From the NCBI GenBank assembly GCA_000934385.1, contig KN880506.1, positions 1 to 64,000 on the forward strand: a stretch of 64,000 nt of DNA. Reading direction: 5' to 3'. A model generated the notes under the pieces. The model did not search any database. It had not been told where the DNA came from and saw nothing but the letters and a program-made list of their open reading frames with translations. Below are positions 10,671 to 21,742 of this stretch, piece by piece (positions within the stretch are counted from its first letter, which is position 1; each line of letters begins with the position of its first letter). The position numbers and the translations under genes are program-made. The DNA is from Cylindrobasidium torrendii FP15055 ss-10. Lineage: Eukaryota > Basidiomycota > Agaricomycetes > Agaricales > Physalacriaceae.

Positions 10671-11815
10671 TGGCTCTCAAAAGTCCCAACTCCTGTGTAT
10701 CTCGCTTTGAACAGATACCGGAAGTACAGTCACAAAGCTGCTGCTGAGGTCATGCAAGTGCCTCTCAGTGATCCCAAGGAGCGCGAGCAGAAGGACGTCT
10801 CCGGCCTTCTCGCGTCGAGTTTCCATGCCTCATACTTAGAGGACAAGCTGCAAATGGACGAAGTCCTTGCACAAATGAGGTGCTGTCTTTGAAGACCTAT
10901 TGCAATACCAGGACTAACCTGGACCGTCTGAGCAGTACATTCCTCTTGGCGGGCCAGGAAACCACGGCAAGTAGTGAAGCCGTTCTCATGTACTTGCTAG
11001 CGACACACCCGGCCGATCAAGAACGTCTCCGTGCGGAGGTTCAGGCTATGTACGCTGGAAAAGCTGTCAACGAGCCCCTCGAACCAGCGGATTACGACAA
11101 ACTCCCCTTCTTGAACGCAGTCATCAAGGTGAGCTAGCTTGGTTCGAGGGGTGTGCGCACTCATAATTTATTCGAAGGAAACTCTTCGTCTATACACATC
11201 TGTTCACACGGTCACCAGGCATGTTGACGTGGACGAAGTCATCCCGCTTGCGTACCCTGTGACCCTCGAGGACGGCTCAAAGACCACGACTCTACCCGTT
11301 CAAAGAGGGGAGCGACTGCTTTTATCTTTTCGAATGTATAACAGGCAAGTTTGACTTGTTCTCGCCTATCATTAAGACGCTCACTTTTCTAGACTCCGCG
11401 CCGTATGGGGCGACGATGCCGCAGAGTGGAACCCTAACCGTTTCCTTGATGGGAGGCCAATTCATTCGAATATCGGGCTTTTCGGAAATGTGTACGTGCT
11501 GCACAGTGCAAAGCGATGAATATTTAGACTGACATTAAAGCTCCAGAATGAACTTCAGCTCTGGTGTGCGGGGCTGTCTTGGATGGAAATTCGCGTCCGT
11601 TCCGGCTACCTCATCCAATTGACATGACTAACATTCTCGATAGCGTCGTCGAGATGCAGGTGGTAACCGCACTCCTTGTCAAGACCTTCGAAATGAGTAC
11701 ATTACCCAGCGCGAAAGTCAAGATGTTACCTAACCAATTCCTTCTGATGCCGGTACTCGAAGGGAAAGAAGACGAGGGTCCGCAGGTTTTTCTTCAGTTG
11801 AGAGCCATTGATTGA
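10666..11815 (+). pseudogene. Cytochrome P450, 3' part, after the retrotransposon
   Basis: The P450 frame resumes with DWLSKVPTPVYLALNRYRK and carries the remaining signatures in order: the I-helix oxygen-binding motif AGQETT, the K-helix ExxR as ETLR, a PERF-like WNPNRFLDG, and the haem loop FSSGVRGCLGW containing the thiolate cysteine. The frame ends at 11815. Several short introns separate these blocks. Together with 4750-5781 this would be a full-length P450 of about 500 residues. The 3' half has no start of its own for a P450 and lacks the N-terminal half, so it is not expected to act alone. Confidence 0.85.
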
Positions 11816-12088
11816 GGATGTGAATTAAGTACCAAGTCCTAAGCGTATACGGGCCTATTCATTCTTCCATTTCTTGAGAATAAGAAAGCAATACAAATTG
11901 TTTGTTGTTGGATGGAATGCAGTGTCGCGATAGCTTCCAAGTTCTTTTGAACTTTCAGCGATCTGCGCATCTTCCGGACCACACCTATGTAACCAACAGA
12001 GATTGATCTCTTTAGAGTAAGCCCACAGGTTCGAACTATACGTGGCCTGGATGCATGTAATGTGAGCGACTCTTCCCTTTAAACCACC

Positions 12089-12836
12089 ATGCCTTCATCT
12101 TACCCACTGGCAGCCTCCCTCGTCGCCTATCTCATCCATCTTTACCTGCCCAACATATTTCGCCCAGGGCCGCGCCCGTGCCCCTCAGAGTTCTCCGCCG
12201 TGGCTACGTTGACTATCCCACACCTGGAGACGCTGAACATCATCTCCTCAATTCAAATTGTGGGAACGGCAGCCCGGTGGTCGTTCAATTCCTGCACGGG
12301 CTACATTTCCCTGCGCTCAAAGTTCTACGGATCAGGGCAATTAGTTTCTATGTTGCCGAAAGGCCAGTGCTCGTCGCACTGCTCAACTCATTCCAGGAGA
12401 CGCAGGTAGCGTTGGAAGAAATCGAGCTCGGACATCACTGCGGCAGATCTCAGGCAGCTATGCGACGCAACACCTAATGTTCTGAATCGACGATGTGTGC
12501 TTCAGTCTGTTCTCTCTTCGAACTCGTTCTACCGATGTATACTTGCTATCTCACGTATTGCGCCCGCTTCTGGAAGATGGTGGACGTTGGCCGAGGCTGA
12601 AAATCCTCGAGTTGAGGGAGGGTTGGGAGACGGATGTCGCACAAGTGGCATGTTTAATTCGGTCCCTCAAGGCATTCTCTTTTTTGTCTCGAGGGAGCGA
12701 CGAATCTGAGCGCAAGGCGGTGGATACGGAGGAGTTGCAGGCCGCCTTGAGCGGGGTAGAGGGTCTTGATTTTTCGTCCGCATCCTCATATTTCCCTGAT
12801 GAGAGCGACGGCTCAGAGTCCAAGTACTCCGATTAG
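12089..12836 (+). pseudogene. F-box/LRR-type protein remnant
   Basis: Leucine-rich text of the kind found in basidiomycete F-box proteins is spread over more than one frame: HFPALKVLRIRAISFYVAER and LLNSFQETQVALEEIELG (around 12290-12430), then DLRQLCDATPNV in a shifted frame, then WPRLKILELREGWETDVAQV running to a stop at 12836. I see no N-terminal F-box and at least one frame change near 12435. It could instead be a small gene with introns that I have not resolved. It lies tail-to-tail with SF3B2. Confidence 0.45.
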
Positions 12837-12871
12837 TAAAATAGAGCAGAGCACAAAAAAGTATAACGCTA

Positions 12872-14772
12872 TCAGAATTTGTACTCCTTGCCCTTCTTTC
12901 TCTCCTTGTCGCGATCTGCCTTCTGCTTCTGGTTGTGCATGCCCTTGGCCACCATATCCGAGAAGTCCTCCTTCTGCCCCGGAACACCGGCACTGCCTCT
13001 AGAGCCTGCGTCGTATCGTCTTCTCAGTTCCTCTTCGCTGAGACCCTCCAATTCAGCCGCATCGATTGATACATCGACGCCGCCCTTCTTCCTCGAGCTG
13101 CGCTCCTCCCCGAGGACGGGAATGGCCTGACCAGCCACAGCAGACACGTCGTAACCTCGCTCGCTGCCCATGAGCCCGCGCACTGCAGTCTGCTTCTCGG
13201 GGACGACTTGGTATAATGACCTGGGACCAGATGAGGCGTCCATAGCCTCGGACACTGTGCGTTGCTTCCGCAGCTCGACGAAGTCTGGAGTCTCCAGCCC
13301 GCCCGCAACAGTAGACGTGACAGACGCCATACCACTGGGTGTTGCCATTCCGCTGGGTGTCTGAATGCCTTCCATGGGTGCGCCGCCCTCTTCCTCCTCG
13401 TCTTCGTCTTCTTCCTCTTCGCTCTCGTCGGACTCGTCTTCTAATGAGGCTGTTAGAGAGGAATGCAGAAACGATACACAGCGGTACACACCTTCTTCCG
13501 GCTCAAGCTCACCCCAGGTTTCACGATTAACGGGTTCACCAGATGCATCCTGCGCCTTGGGAAGCACGCCGAATACATCACCATATAGAGGTCGATTGTA
13601 CTCGTCCAGAGGCGGCTTGCCCCACCCACCAGGATGGAAGCCCCACTGAGCGCCTTCGGGTATGGGAGAGTTGAGACCAGGGATGCGTAATGTTGGATAA
13701 CTTGGAGGGGGACCAAATCGTTGCATGCTGATGAGCCATGGTGGTGGCGCCAGAGGGGGAATGGATAACGCCTCGACAAGCTCGGGGGACAAGTCGCCTG
13801 GTCGCTTCTCCTTGAGCTGGGTCTCAAATTCCTTGCCTTCGTAGTAGCTGAACCAGTCAGTCTAGACCAGAGAGACTGTCAACAAGACGTACATTTCGCC
13901 AAAGCCCGTCGTCAACGCCGGGGTCTGGAATTTGAAAAACGCATCGTGCAGCTTCTGGTAGTCAATATCAATCTTGCCCATCTTTGGCTGTACACGTTCG
14001 CGCGTCTTGGCCTTCAAGCTCATGTTCGCCTCCTTCTCTTTGATTGCGTCGCGCATTGTCGCAATACCCGTGTCGGCGATATAAGAAGGCAGCTGGAATG
14101 GCGGTTTCTCGATACCACGCTTTCCCTGGAGGTAGTCGCGTTTGGCGGACCAATGAATTGGAATGGGGACCGTGTTGCGTGCGCATTTCATGTGCAGGAG
14201 CATGCGTGGATCGGCGGCTGTTGCGTCCGTCCATTCGACTACTTCTGGCTTCTTGACGAGGCGCTTGAGCTCTGCCACTGTGACACGATTCAGCTTGCGC
14301 TGCTTCTTCTTTGAAATCTGTTTCTTCTCCCCAGTTTCCGAATCAGCGTCGGACATGGCCTCGTCGTCCGAGTTGATCACTTCGCCCTTTGAATACTCGC
14401 CATCCCTGGTGGTCTAGAGTTCCAATTAAAACACGTTGAGAAGCATGGCAGGCTTGAAGACGTACCGTAACCTCTGGGGGCGGCTTGAAACGCGCAAAAA
14501 CGTCGGAAAATGCATCGGGCGCGTCCAGCAGCTCCGGGACGTACTCATATTGTGGCTCTGGCTCATCCACCACCATCCTGTCCGCATTGTTCTCCTTCTG
14601 CACGGGCTAAACACGCGCGATATGAACTCTCTGCGTACCGCTGCACAAGTGGGTAACGCACCGCGACTGTGGCCTGCTCTGCCTTTTTCTGCTTCTGCTT
14701 CTCCCGTCTCAGCTGGTTTTTGGACTTCGCAGCCTTTGATTTTGCCGTTCCGTTCTCCGTGAGGGCAGCCAT
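12872..14772 (-). CDS. SF3B2: Splicing factor 3B subunit 2 (SAP145/Cus1 homologue)
   Basis: This is a component of the SF3b part of U2 snRNP, which holds the branch-point helix in the nucleus. Four coding blocks on the minus strand join in frame. The N-terminus is Lys-rich (KSKNQLRREKQKQKK). The middle block has the DUF382 landmarks KKPEVVEWTDATAADPR, KCARNTVPIPIHWSAKRDYL and KGIEKPPFQLPSYI-type text, ending in DYQKLHDAFFKFQT. After a short intron comes YYEGKEFE and the PSP domain (PPPWLISMQRFGPPPSYP, LNSPIPEGAQWGFHPGGWG, YGDVFG). An acidic Glu/Asp-Ser stretch and a Lys-rich tail (KERKKGKEYKF) end the protein. An intron near 13450-13490 is removed to give EPEEGASLEDES. Length and order match the family. 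Confidence 0.95.
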
Positions 14773-15066
14773 CGCGTAGTTGCAGAAAGGGTGGTGACCG
14801 TGGTGGCAGGAAGCAGAGTAGCGGTGATTATGTCATCGTCAGCCCGATCGCAATGACTTTGATGGCGCGTCAAATCATATCGTTAATTCAAGCCTCAACT
14901 TCGAGGGGGTGCGTTGGTGTTTGATGCTATCAGATTGTCGTCGTCGTAATCTTGATTTTATTTGAGAAGCAATAGCAGCATGAACATGAGATACATTTCG
15001 CTATGAGATAGATATACAATATCAAAACCAACAAAAAAACATCGTACACCTGGCGCGAACCAGCAA
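14773..15066. other. Spacer between SF3B2 and the UPRT-fusion gene
   Basis: The two minus-strand genes are separated by about 290 bases holding the SF3B2 promoter and the downstream region of the UPRT fusion. I see no gene here. Confidence 0.5.
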
Positions 15067-17137
15067 CTAATCTATATGTGTAGTGTTAAACAATCGGTTT
15101 CCCGTGTCCGTCCCCCCACGCCCCGTGAACTTGTTGTCACTTCGACGGAGAGCAACGACACACACGTTGGAATCCACGGCCAACGTCTGTGAAAATATGC
15201 TCCGTGAAAGAGCCTTTGCCTGGATGACCCCGACCACAATCGCAATTCGAACACAGCTGTCGACTTCGCGAATGCGCCTAATAAATGGCACCAGCGACTT
15301 CCCGGTATTGACAACAGAGTCTACAAGGATAATCGTCTGCAACCCCTCAATATGATGATTCTTGAGGTCGCTAGCCTCTTTCGCGTGCAGACTACGGGCG
15401 ACATCAGCCATTGCGACAGAGATGCTGCTCAAAGACTCACAACATGGCTGTGGGCATGGCCTCGCTAATTCCAAACGCCATAGGTTCTCCACCGCGCATA
15501 AGCGGAACGATTAATATCCTGCTTTCGCCACAAAAACGGTAGCCGTCGGTGAGATGACCCTGCACATGGAGAGTCGGATAGGTCTCAAGCCCAATGCGTT
15601 CGGAGAGAAGATTGAGGGCAAGATGACGACCGACTTCAGCGTGGGCCCTACGCAGCGCCGGCCCACTCATAGTCGCGTCCCGCATGGGTGTCATTAGAAG
15701 CTTCGCTGCCGCGTCGCTCGCAAGGTCCATGGGACAGACCACTGAATGTAGGAAATGGTCGGACGTGATGTCAACCTTGGGGAGGCGAGCCAAGTCGAGT
15801 CGCGGCTTCGAGTCGCGTGGAAAGACTAGCTGGCAGGCAATCAACTTGTCCTCTTCGATGGCCTGTCGCACCGCACCCTCCATGCTACGGCTCCTCGTGT
15901 TTTCGTCCCCGACGACGATAATCGCCCGGTCTGCTGCCTTCAGCATGGGCAGATCAAGAACACTGTCCCCAAACGCACAAACAAACTTGCAGTGAACGTC
16001 TTGGAGGTGCTGGGCCAAAACGCCCTTCACTTCCCCGGTGATGACGAGAGACTCGTCCGAAACGCGTCCGCCGCCGACAACCTTAACGCTCTCCGAGAGA
16101 TTGGCGCGCGCAATGATGCGCTCCCAGATGCGCTGAATCCCGCAGGTCACGACGATGGCGCCGACGCCACTCCTTGCTGCTTGCGCCAACAGCGACATGA
16201 ACTCTGGGCGTATGGAAACTGCATCGGCGACTTGCTGGCAGTAGTCGATGAACGTATGCTCGGGGAGGGAATCGAAGAAGAGTGCGACTTGGCGAAACGC
16301 CGCATAAGAGTAGCCGAAAGCAGAACTGCTGAAGATGGTCTTGAGGGGGTCCGTAGCTTTTTGACCGCCAAGCATAAGCTGGACAAAGAGCGCGCCGGTG
16401 TCCTCCTCGATCAGGGTCTTGTCGCCGTCCAAGAGCAAGACGGTCTCCGAAGCGAACGAAGGGCTGCGACATATAGTATCCAGATGTGACCTTGACAAGG
16501 AGAGGTTATGCGCCTCGGTGTGATGGACGATGTCGCGAAGGACGGAGCTGACTTTTTCCTGGGGAACCTCGCTGAAGAGGATGCCATTTCGAAGGCATGT
16601 CTCCCGGAGCTGCCGGATCTCCTCTTCTTGCCAGCGCTCAAGGTGCTCTACTGACAGCGCTGGGCGCTTGCGCAACGAGTCGTTCTGACGGCGCGAGGCA
16701 ATGATCTCGACGGTGGATTTGAGATATAGAATGTGCGTATATGTTTCGGCATCTCCGGAGGTCCAGATGGACGGTGGTGGGTCGCGCGCGCCGTTGCCGA
16801 TGTCCCAAAAAAGGAAGTGTCCAGCGACAATCCCGACACGACCATCACAGCCCTGCGCAACGGCGCGAATGGCCATATTGCGCACTTCGTCCTGCTCGTG
16901 CGGCTGCATGCTCTTGAAAGCCGCCAGGCCGCCATGGACATGGGCGTTGATAACGGCCGATCCGTCGTAGTAAGAAATTCGATCCCCAAGATCTGCCAGG
17001 TCATTCTGAGATAGATGGTTCAAAAGAAATGATTTTCCACATCCGGAAATGCCATAAATACCAACGACAGTCGGCTTCGTATTTTGAATCGACGCTGCGG
17101 CGTCGGTGGTCGCGAGTTCAACTTGGGCAAAAGCCAT
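15067..17137 (-). CDS. P-loop kinase - HAD phosphatase - uracil phosphoribosyltransferase fusion
   Basis: Two exons (17137-15441 and 15391-15067) join in phase to 673 residues with three enzyme-like modules. Residues about 20-200 form a P-loop domain with Walker A GISGCGKS and VGIVAGHFLFWD, like small nucleotide kinases. Residues about 235-430 form a HAD domain with the motif I aspartates in LLLDGDKTLIEEDTG, a VVTCGIQ block and FGDSVLDLPMLKAAD as the acidic motif IV. The C-terminal part is a UPRTase-type domain (MTPMRDATMSGPALRRAH, RILIVPLMRGGEPMA, and the PRPP loop ILVDSVVNTGKSL). The last domain would make UMP from uracil and PRPP in pyrimidine salvage; the first two could act on nucleotides or sugar phosphates. 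Related multidomain proteins occur in fungi as far as I recall, but the combined reaction is not known to me. Confidence 0.85.
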
Positions 17138-17418
17138 ACTAGGGATGGACGTTGGCCAAGTTTGATGGGGATATGTGCCTTTCGTTGTACCGGTATTTAA
17201 GGGAATGCATAAGCGCCTAAGAATGATTCACTTCACATAAGCGCCCGCAGCCCACTAGATTGCCATGGGACATGCCGAATACATTCAATGGCTGCGCATC
17301 CCGCTTCTAGTTCAAGCATTCAGTTAAACTACTTATTGCATCCCACAACCTAGACTCCCGAATGCTGTGTCCCGTTAAGCTCAAAGTGAATGCAAACAGC
17401 TCGAAATGTACTCACCGC

Positions 17419-17868
17419 CTACGGAAGAAGGGGCCACACCTTGCGCAATCTTCGCCCCATGATCCTAAACTTCTCCGACTCAATCTGATTGCGTGCAGAA
17501 ACTTCGTCGAGCTTGCTGTCTTTGGCAGGGTTCACGACCTCGGACAGGGAAGCGTAGTGCGGTGCTCTGCAAAGAATGGCGGTAGTACGGTAGAAGCCCC
17601 ATCTCAAGCTGTACTTCGCCAGCATGTAGGCATACACCATGGGAGGGCAGGGTGGTAGCTTGCGCTGTGGGAAACCGTCGTAGCGAGCTCTGACGACGCA
17701 GAAGTACACATCCGAGGTTTCGCTGAGACGTTCAATGAATGTGGTAGCAGTGCGGCGCTCGCGAAGCTCCTCCCGAAGACGGTCTCTGTACCAAGAAGGG
17801 GGTGACTGTAAAGAGAGACCGAGCATTTTGTGCCATCGCCTGAGAAATGAATCGAAAGAACGCTGCAT
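17419..17868 (-). CDS. Conserved-looking basic protein, unknown function (149 aa)
   Basis: A single-exon minus-strand frame has non-random composition: an Arg-rich N-terminus (SFDSFLRRWHKMLGL), the helix WYRDRLREELRERRTATTF, then DVYFCVVRARYDGFPQ and CPPMVYAYMLAKYSLRWGFY. A basic N-terminus with a WYR..LREEL helix hints at a mitochondrial protein, but this is only inference. I do not recognise the family. The start at 17868 is the first Met of the frame; an upstream exon near 17900-18000 cannot be excluded. Confidence 0.55.
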   Translation of the reverse strand: MQRSFDSFLRRWHKMLGLSLQSPPSWYRDRLREELRERRTATTFIERLSETSDVYFCVVRARYDGFPQRKLPPCPPMVYAYMLAKYSLRWGFYRTTAILCRAPHYASLSEVVNPAKDSKLDEVSARNQIESEKFRIMGRRLRKVWPLLP

Positions 17869-18385
17869 TTTTCGATACGCCTGTGTGATGTAAGAGCCAT
17901 GAACACCTTGTGAGCGTGTAACTCACAAACCGGAGTGGCGCTGCGAGTTTAGACGCGCTCAGTCGTGGTCTACTCAAAGCTGAATGTACACGACCGCACA
18001 AACACGAAAAGCGCGTTGATCGCGTTCTTCATTTCTGTATCTCGGATCAATTGGGCCGTGGCCGAGAGAGCCGAGGGAAAGCTTGCCGGTACTTAATCCG
18101 CTGCCTATACTTAGGCTATGTCATGTTGTTCTCTGTTATGATTGCTGCAGACAAAACAATGCCTGTACATATATTGAAACTAGCAGCGACCCGTGCTGTA
18201 AGCACGATATTGAGTAGTCAAATGACCCACCCGTGGCGTGTGTGATCCAGCATCAGTCAATGGGAACGGGTTTTTGTCTCCCGTCATTTGTCTTTTGAAG
18301 TTTTTGATTCTACGTATACATAATGGAAGATTACCATGGTGTTAAATTGAATAACGCGACTACAGCAAGATAATAAACGAGATCT

Positions 18386-19837
18386 CTAACTGGCCTCAAC
18401 ATTCAAGTACGGGGCGTCGGTATCATCCGTCCCTGGAATAAGTGAAACCGTATGCCGATTGTTGTTCTGTGCCAGTGTATCCTGGGTCTCAATGTTCAAG
18501 TAGGGGCGATCTTCCATTAGGATGGGCGTCACCAGACTTCCGTCTTTTCGAAAGCGCGACCCATCATACGAGAGTGGATTGCCGTCAAAGGACGGCAACG
18601 CACAAACATATTCGGAATCCTGGAGTTTGTACCCTTTGGCTCGGTAATCAAGTACATGCCCTTTGGTCCAGAGCCACTTCCACGAGGGTTCGATTTCTTT
18701 CCACAAAGTACGGTCGAGCTTGTCTCTCAGATCTTCCATAACAGTCGGACCAGCGTGGGAAAATATTTCGAATCTATACGCCTCCCGTAGCTCCTGCGTG
18801 CCATGGCGCCAAACATGCGGCCAGACATATACAAGCAAGAGCGCGGTAAAAAGGGGATTCGTCAAAGGGACTACCACACGGTTGCGACCAACTGAAAGCG
18901 TTAGCTTACTAAGAAAAAAGGTCACAAGGAGACTTACAGACGCCAGCAAAGCGTAGTCCCCGGTTCTCTTTGACGAGAACAGGTCCGCCTACACATGTTG
19001 GCTCGGCATTTGGATAAAAGGTGTACCATAAATTGTCGGAATCCTGCCAATCCTTGTCCGCCTTGTCCATACTTACATGAACAACGGATGATGAATCAGA
19101 TGCTGAGCAGTCGACGCCTAGCGCAACTATGTGTTCTGCGCTGTGTTTGACATCTCTTGACGTGGGTAATGGCCTATGCACGAGGCGTTAGGTAAGCCAC
19201 AGACAAGGACGATAAACGCACAAGTCGTTGATAACGCTAGGGCGCTCCTGCAAAGACGTGGGACCTTGGAAAAGCATGATATTTGTCACATCTTGCCAAG
19301 TGACAGGCGGCAAGTGCGAGTTAATGGACGGTTCAAACTCTTCAAGAACGAATGAGGCGTGTAAGATGATGATTCTACGAGCAATGAGATCGTATGTCGA
19401 GAGCATCCTAAGCTTCGAAGGTTCGAGTACAATGCTTCCATGAGGCGCTGGTCCTATCTTCCACATATCAAAAGACTCCCCGAAGTCCACAACCTCGCTT
19501 TTATTGTTTCCCTGGGGACAAGAATTGTCGAATGCGCGCGCGCTGCACACATGCGAGGCCGTACTGGCAGTGCTGATGCAGTCTGTGTAATCTTACTTTC
19601 AAGCGGAGAGAAGGAAGAATCAGAGTGCGTACATCCACCGTCAATGGATACAGCTGCGAATTCTCGTCCCGCAGGATCGGAAACAGTGAGGACCGAGCGG
19701 GCCGCTCGCTGAAGGGCATTGATCTGCGGCCATGGCCATTGCAGATACTGTTCGTTATCATATTTGCACATTGGGACCGGTTCATCCTTGTCCTGGCCGA
19801 GAGATGAGGCGCGCGCTAGCCAGCGTTTGATGGACAT
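18386..19837 (-). CDS. Multi-exon hypothetical protein with a possible membrane segment
   Basis: Minus-strand exons appear at about 19837-19630 (MSIKRWLARASSLGQ, PWPQINALQRAARSVL), 19550-19220 (FGESFDMWKIGPAPHGSIVL, YDLIARRIIILHASFVLEEF), 19170-18950 (WQDSDNLWYTFYPNAEPTCV) and 18900-18386. The last exon has a hydrophobic run (PLFTALLLVYVWPHVW), a charged segment with LDRTLWKEIEPSWKWLW, and a tail where PYLNIE and PYLNVE occur as a repeated element, the second ending the protein. I cannot place every splice site. The family is unknown to me; the repeated PYLN tail is the most distinctive feature. Confidence 0.5.
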
Positions 19838-20545
19838 GATAGTAAGATGGCAGGAAGGGGGAGCTAGCTTTGTGACCGATGTGACGTGACAGCACTTAAT
19901 GTGCTGCTTTTGGCATGTTTACCTGGGTCAATGTTCCCACCTTCATAAGCCAGCCTTAAGTAAGCTTAAGCACCTGCCTGCAAAGAGCCCGATGTTTGCT
20001 TGTCTTGATTTGTCGTTCCTTCATCTCAGACTAGAAGCAGAACAAAGACTCAAAAACAAACGACCATTACACCTCATATCTTTCTTTCAATGGCCCGCTG
20101 TGTGATACTCTCACCAACAAGCTGTGGCCAGGGTTGCAGGCGCTGGTAGGCAAGAGCAAAATTCCATCAGCGTATGTCAGTAAGTCGTGGGCATGGTTAG
20201 AGAAGAAAATGGCGAAGTCTGAGGCCCGAAGGTAATAGGGTCTTGGATATAGCTCTACCGTAATGTCACTTTATGAGCCTTTTTCCTTGTACGGCGACTA
20301 ATACTACTCGTTTTATCACAGGCATGGCGAAACCTACATATGTATGTGAATATCAATGTCAATGTCAATGTACAGGCAGGGGACCGACCAACGCAACTGG
20401 GAGACTTGTTCGTCCCGACGTCCCGCGATCGTGAGGGGTCCAAATATCGACTCCACAACCAGTTCGAACTTTCTCGCCGCCCGCCCATCCCAACTCTCAT
20501 CGCCCCCGCAGGTTCGGGCACATCTATCCATCCCTCTATCCCGCC
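19838..20545. other. Divergent intergenic region
   Basis: This stretch lies between the heads of two divergent genes and probably contains both promoters. A short run of ATCAATGTCAATGTCAATGT-type hexamer repeats lies near 20350-20370. No gene is visible. Confidence 0.45.
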
Positions 20546-21649
20546 ATGTCCAATTCTAACACAAACAACACCTGGGCGACACCCTTCGACGCTGGCTTCA
20601 ACATCTCCGGCGTCGTCTCTCTCGCCCAGTCCTTACCCTCACACTCTTGGGAATACGGCACCGCCGCCACAGCCCTACTCGAACTCTTTTCCCCCGAGCT
20701 CAGCGAATTCGCCCCCGCACCATTCCACCAACTCATCCTCGATCCACACGCCGCGCCCGCCTTGGACGCCGCCCTATCCTGGATCACACTCGCCGCTGCC
20801 CCCAACAACTTGGCAGACGGCGCTGGTGCCGTAGGCGACCCCGCCGCCCTCGGTCAAGCAGCGTTCCTCATCGGCTGGACCAAACCCGAGTACGCCCTCG
20901 CCGCGCACGACGAGCTGGAATACATCCTGAACGCCGCCCCACGCTCAGCAGAGGGAACGATCAGCCAACGCACGGACAAGGTTGAGTTCTGGGCTGATTT
21001 CGTGTACATGTGTCCGCCGTTTCTTGCGTATACTGCTGCTCAGAGGGAAGACAGCGTTCTTGCACAGGAAGCGTTCAACCAGCTGGCTGGGTACCACGAT
21101 GTTTTGGTCACAGATACCGGGGCATGGAAACATATTGTTGGCGTTGGCGAAAAGAACGCAGATGCTGGCGTCTGGTCGACGGGAAATGGATGGGCGGCAA
21201 TGGGCATGGCTCGCGTACTCGCATCCTTCCTACACGGCGCTGCAGCGCCTCAAACCCCTTCTGCACTAGCCGATATCGAGCAATGGATCAAGAACATTTT
21301 GGACGCAGCCATGAAGGTCCCAGTTGATGATGGCCTTCTGCCCAACTACTTTGATGGCGGCGACTGGTTTGGCGAGACGTCCGGTACTGCTCTGTTAGTT
21401 GCAACAGCTTATCGAATGGCAGTGTTGTGTCCAGAGAGCTTCGGGGAGGGGTACATTCAGTGGGCGGAGGACATGCGTATGGTGCTGGCGCGACACATCT
21501 CACCAGACGGAATCGCGGCTCCTGCAATCAATCCTCTGGATTGGCACGACAGACAGCCAGTGATGGACGGGAGCGCGGAGGGCCAGTCATTTGTGGTAAT
21601 GATGTACGCTGCATGGAGGGATTGCAAATGGGCAAAGATATGTCAGTAA
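20546..21649 (+). CDS. Six-hairpin glycosidase (GH88/GH105-like), intronless
   Basis: A 367-residue single-exon gene has the (alpha/alpha)6 barrel signatures of fungal unsaturated glucuronyl/rhamnogalacturonyl hydrolase-like proteins: LAQSLPSHSWEYGTAATALL at the N-terminus, DKVEFWADFVYMCPPFLAY around 145, WSTGNGWAAMGMARVLA around 215 and DGLLPNYFDGGDWFGETSGT around 275. Family members remove unsaturated uronic acids from pectin oligosaccharides. No signal peptide is visible (MSNSNTNNTWATPF), so this copy is predicted to be intracellular and to act on imported oligosaccharides. The absence of introns is unusual among its intron-rich neighbours. Start choice rests on the first Met before the conserved block. 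Confidence 0.85.
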   Translation: MSNSNTNNTWATPFDAGFNISGVVSLAQSLPSHSWEYGTAATALLELFSPELSEFAPAPFHQLILDPHAAPALDAALSWITLAAAPNNLADGAGAVGDPAALGQAAFLIGWTKPEYALAAHDELEYILNAAPRSAEGTISQRTDKVEFWADFVYMCPPFLAYTAAQREDSVLAQEAFNQLAGYHDVLVTDTGAWKHIVGVGEKNADAGVWSTGNGWAAMGMARVLASFLHGAAAPQTPSALADIEQWIKNILDAAMKVPVDDGLLPNYFDGGDWFGETSGTALLVATAYRMAVLCPESFGEGYIQWAEDMRMVLARHISPDGIAAPAINPLDWHDRQPVMDGSAEGQSFVVMMYAAWRDCKWAKICQ

Positions 21650-21742
21650 ACAATATTTGGATGCTGGACATCACCATCGAATGGAATTGAACTTCGACTG
21701 GAATCACGCGAAAGACCCCAGAAATAATGCATTGCAAGTATT

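Noticed and set aside
4750..11815. Two separate P450 genes on either side of the transposon
   Set aside because: The two halves carry complementary motifs without overlap, are joined in frame at the insertion point, and share the GTGAT duplication. They are one gene.
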